A stretch of DNA of 64,000 nucleotides from assembly GCA_018432235.1 (NCBI GenBank), contig JAHDLO010000011.1, positions 1-64,000 on the forward strand, read 5' to 3'. The notes under the pieces were generated by a model. It had not been told where the DNA came from. It did not search any database and saw nothing but the letters and a program-made list of their open reading frames with translations. Positions 62,136-64,000 of this stretch are shown here, piece by piece (position 1 is the stretch's first letter; each line of letters opens with the position of its first letter). The stretch comes from Clostridiaceae bacterium. Lineage in GTDB: Bacteria; Bacillota; Clostridia; Peptostreptococcales; Natronincolaceae. The translations under genes and the position numbers were made by a program.

Positions 62136-62335
62136 ATTCTAAAGATCATTGCAGCAGAAAATATACAATATTATCTGCTGCTTTATTTTTTCCTGTCACC
62201 TTCATGGAAATGTGCCGCATATCTTTTAATCAAATAAAATATATAATAGCATATTGACAGTTCAAAATTGTTTGAATATAATAATATTCAGATAAGTACA
62301 ATTTTTAGATAACAATTAAATAATTTTTAGAGATT

Positions 62336-62508
62336 CATAAATAGAGGTGCAGTCCCAAGGGTAGCTGAAAAATGTTAAGAAGAGGTGCCTTCGAGGTTTT
62401 CAGTAAAGGGTGGGGTTGCCGAAAGGCAGGCAAAGGACCTTTTGTTTTGCTTTGACAGTTGAGGCCATCCTTAACTGTTGTCATGCTGTGCATGGAGAGC
62501 TATTTATG
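62336..62508 (+). promoter_or_regulatory. Lysine riboswitch (L-box) aptamer
   Basis: P1 is CATAAATAG (62336-62344) with CTATTTATG (62500-62508), 9 perfect pairs. Conserved elements follow in order: AGAGGTGC right after the 5' P1 strand, AAGGGTA, a stem CTGAAAA/TTTTCAG, GGGTTGCCGAA (about 62413-62423), a P4-like stem, GACAGTT/AACTGTTGTC (P5), and GTGCATGGAGAGCTAT at the end. This matches the order and key bases of L-box RNAs such as the Bacillus lysC leader, where ATAGAGGTGC and GCTAT also form the junction. It should bind L-lysine. Confidence 0.85.
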
Positions 62509-62543
62509 TAATGAGTTATTTCATTACATAGATGGCTTTTTTT
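62498..62543 (+). terminator. Riboswitch expression-platform terminator
   Basis: 62498-62514 pairs with 62521-62537: 17 pairs including two G-U, 6-nt loop, then seven T. Its 5' arm contains the whole 3' strand of the lysine riboswitch P1 (62500-62508). The two structures are mutually exclusive, so lysine-bound P1 should open the terminator. Confidence 0.85.
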
Positions 62544-62666
62544 AATGTCAAGAAAGCATGCATTTATCCGATTTTCAAGCTCTTGTCCATAAGGCCAATT
62601 GATCAAGGCATTTTTGCAAGCAGTGACTGGTAAAATATGTAAAATAAAATATGGAGGGTGATCATT

Positions 62667-63917
62667 ATGCACAGTAAACCAAGGCTTAATCTGGAAAATT
62701 CTATGAGACTCTATGAAGAGGCTAAAAAGCTCTCACCGGGAGGAATGATGGGTATCAGAAGACCCTACAACTTTGTTGAGGGAGAATACCCTATATTTAT
62801 CGACAAAGGCTATGGGGGGCATATCGTGGATGTGGACGGCAATGACTACATCGATATGCTATGTGCCTATGGACCGATAATACTGGGCTATAATGAGCCG
62901 GAGATAAACCAAGAGGTAATTAAGCAGATGGATAAGGGCTTCTGCTTTACTATGGTGCAGGAGCTGCAAAATACGCTACAAAAAAAGCTAATTGAACTGA
63001 TCCCTTCTGCAGAAATGGTGGTGCTGGCAAAAACCGGATCGGATGCCACCGGCATTGCCGTCAGGGTAGCAAGGGCCTATACCGGTAAAAACAAAATCAT
63101 GCGATGCGGATATCATGGCTGGCATGATTGGTGTGTAGAGGTAAAGGGCGGGGTTCCTAAGCAAATCACTGAGCTGACCCTGGAATTCCACTATGGCGAT
63201 TTAGAGGAGCTGGAGGCAATGCTGAAGCAGCATGCCCACGATACCGCCTGCATCATATTAACACCAGTTGGGCACCCGTTAGCACTGCCGGTGGAAGCAC
63301 CGCCGGAAGGCTATTTGCAGGGGGTAAGACAGCTGGCGGACAAATACAATGTCATACTGATATTTGATGAGATCAGGACCGGCTTCAGGGTTGCCTTGGG
63401 TGGTGCTCAGGAGAGATATGGCGTAACCCCCGACTTATCGGTATTTGGCAAGGCTATGGGTAATGGCTACCCAATAAGCGCCTGTGTCGGTAAAGAGGAA
63501 ATCATGAGGGTGCTGGAGTCAAAGGCCTTTGTCAGCTCCACCTTCTTCCCTAATAGTCTTGAGATGGCGGCATCATTAAAATGCATTGAAATTCTGGAAA
63601 GGGAAAATGTATTGGAGGATATATGGGAAAGAGGCGAAGTCTTTCTACAGGATACCATTAGATTAGTAGAGGCATCTGGTGTACCCGCTTCGGTTTCTGG
63701 AATTCCGCCAATGTCCTACATTACCTTCGACAAGGTGGATGATAAGTACAAGGAAAGAAGAAGCTTCTTCTATACAGAAACCATCCGAAGGGGACTCTTT
63801 ATACAGCCTTATCATCATGGCTATATTTGCTATAGACATACCGATGAGGATTTGAAAAAAGCTCTGTCAGCCATTGAAGAAGCCTTAGCGGCTACTAAAA
63901 AGGCATATCCGTATTAA
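62667..63917 (+). CDS. Class III aminotransferase, probable 3-aminobutyryl-CoA aminotransferase
   Basis: 416 residues from ATG 62667, GGAGGG 8 nt upstream; a GTG at 62658 overlaps that site. PLP class III fold related to glutamate-1-semialdehyde aminomutase: LGYNEPEIN, GSDATGIAVRVARAYTGK, GYHGWHDWC, FDEIRTGFRVALGG and the Schiff-base Lys of FGKAMGNGYP. It is followed 15 bp later by a BKACE/Kce-type gene and preceded by a lysine riboswitch. In some lysine fermenters (Candidatus Cloacamonas, the Kat enzyme) a class III aminotransferase acts on 3-aminobutyryl-CoA, the product of Kce. That fit is my reason for the call; sequence alone cannot fix the substrate. Confidence 0.7.
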   Translation: MHSKPRLNLENSMRLYEEAKKLSPGGMMGIRRPYNFVEGEYPIFIDKGYGGHIVDVDGNDYIDMLCAYGPIILGYNEPEINQEVIKQMDKGFCFTMVQELQNTLQKKLIELIPSAEMVVLAKTGSDATGIAVRVARAYTGKNKIMRCGYHGWHDWCVEVKGGVPKQITELTLEFHYGDLEELEAMLKQHAHDTACIILTPVGHPLALPVEAPPEGYLQGVRQLADKYNVILIFDEIRTGFRVALGGAQERYGVTPDLSVFGKAMGNGYPISACVGKEEIMRVLESKAFVSSTFFPNSLEMAASLKCIEILERENVLEDIWERGEVFLQDTIRLVEASGVPASVSGIPPMSYITFDKVDDKYKERRSFFYTETIRRGLFIQPYHHGYICYRHTDEDLKKALSAIEEALAATKKAYPY

Positions 63918-63932
63918 GTGGGGAGTGATTAA

Positions 63933-64000
63933 ATGGAAAAGCTAATTATAACGGCTGCAATATGCGGTGCAGAGGTAACCAAGGCCCATAACCCGGCTGT
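63933..64000 (+). CDS. BKACE-family enzyme, likely 3-keto-5-aminohexanoate cleavage enzyme (partial)
   Basis: Only the first 22 codons are in the window: MEKLIITAAICGAEVTKAHN and on. This beginning is typical of the BKACE (DUF849) family, whose founding member Kce cleaves 3-keto-5-aminohexanoate with acetyl-CoA into acetoacetate and 3-aminobutyryl-CoA in lysine fermentation. GGGGAG precedes the ATG at 63933. Position after a riboswitch-controlled aminotransferase supports that role. Other BKACE substrates remain possible until the full gene is read. Confidence 0.7.
   Translation, partial: MEKLIITAAICGAEVTKAHNPA

Noticed and set aside
62658..62666. GTG start of the aminotransferase
   Set aside because: It overlaps the GGAGGG site that is correctly spaced for ATG 62667.

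Overview
The window looks like a low-GC, anaerobic, probably spore-forming member of the Clostridia. The evidence is AT-rich DNA with strong AAGGAGG ribosome binding sites, a pyruvate:ferredoxin oxidoreductase, a small Spo0E-like protein, a molybdenum hydroxylase operon, and the start of what looks like a lysine-fermentation operon. The style resembles Alkaliphilus-like genomes, but the sequence alone does not fix the genus.

Layout. 0-7 kb: end of an unrecognised gene, a secreted stalk-domain protein (minus strand), a xanthine/uracil-type permease behind PurR-box-like motifs, and a three-subunit molybdenum hydroxylase (FAD, 2Fe-2S, Mo). 7-11 kb: a hypothetical protein, a MerR regulator and a lipoprotein flavin reductase behind a MerR-type promoter. 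11-17 kb: a dipeptide/oligopeptide-type ABC operon with no binding protein, in which one permease is fused to a degenerate M28 peptidase ectodomain. 17-23 kb: an S41-like lipoprotein and several unrecognised secreted or membrane-anchored proteins, one frameshifted. 23.6-26 kb: an AIPR-family putative defence protein with a C-terminal cold-shock-like domain, then a decayed transposase. 26-32 kb: the pyrimidine operon pyrB-I-C-F-K-D-E with PyrR-type leader motifs. 32-40 kb: a DUF1653 protein, an XPD/DinG-type helicase with a nuclease-like N-terminus, and a MacAB-type export operon with its own two-component system. 40-41.5 kb (minus): duplicated small-protein genes, mini-ORFs and a 28-residue peptide among insertion elements. 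41.5-44.5 kb (minus): peptidyl-prolyl isomerase, cysteine desulfurase-like enzyme, DsrE-like protein. 45-54.5 kb: nitronate monooxygenase-like protein, pyruvate carboxylase, Spo0E-like protein, pyruvate:ferredoxin oxidoreductase. 54.7-57.5 kb: patatin-like phospholipase and cardiolipin synthase. 57.6-60.5 kb: proline synthesis proA-proB-proC. 60.7-62.1 kb: small hypotheticals. 62.3-64 kb: a lysine riboswitch followed by a class III aminotransferase and the start of a BKACE/Kce-type gene.

Two repeat families run through the window. One is a ~162-bp MITE-like element with imperfect ~40-bp terminal inverted repeats (two full copies, one of 165 bp, one 95-bp derivative). The other is a REP-like palindrome family around the core GGGGACGGTTCT; it includes a perfect 31-bp hairpin beginning inside the cls stop codon and a tandem 41-nt pair.

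The most interesting system is at the right end. The 3' strand of the lysine riboswitch P1 helix lies wholly inside the 5' arm of the intrinsic terminator, so ligand-stabilised P1 should prevent termination. That is the topology of a lysine-activated (ON) switch, and it fits the downstream genes if they ferment lysine. The permease/pseudo-peptidase fusion, the AIPR-cold-shock fusion and the duplicated small-protein array are the other main points.
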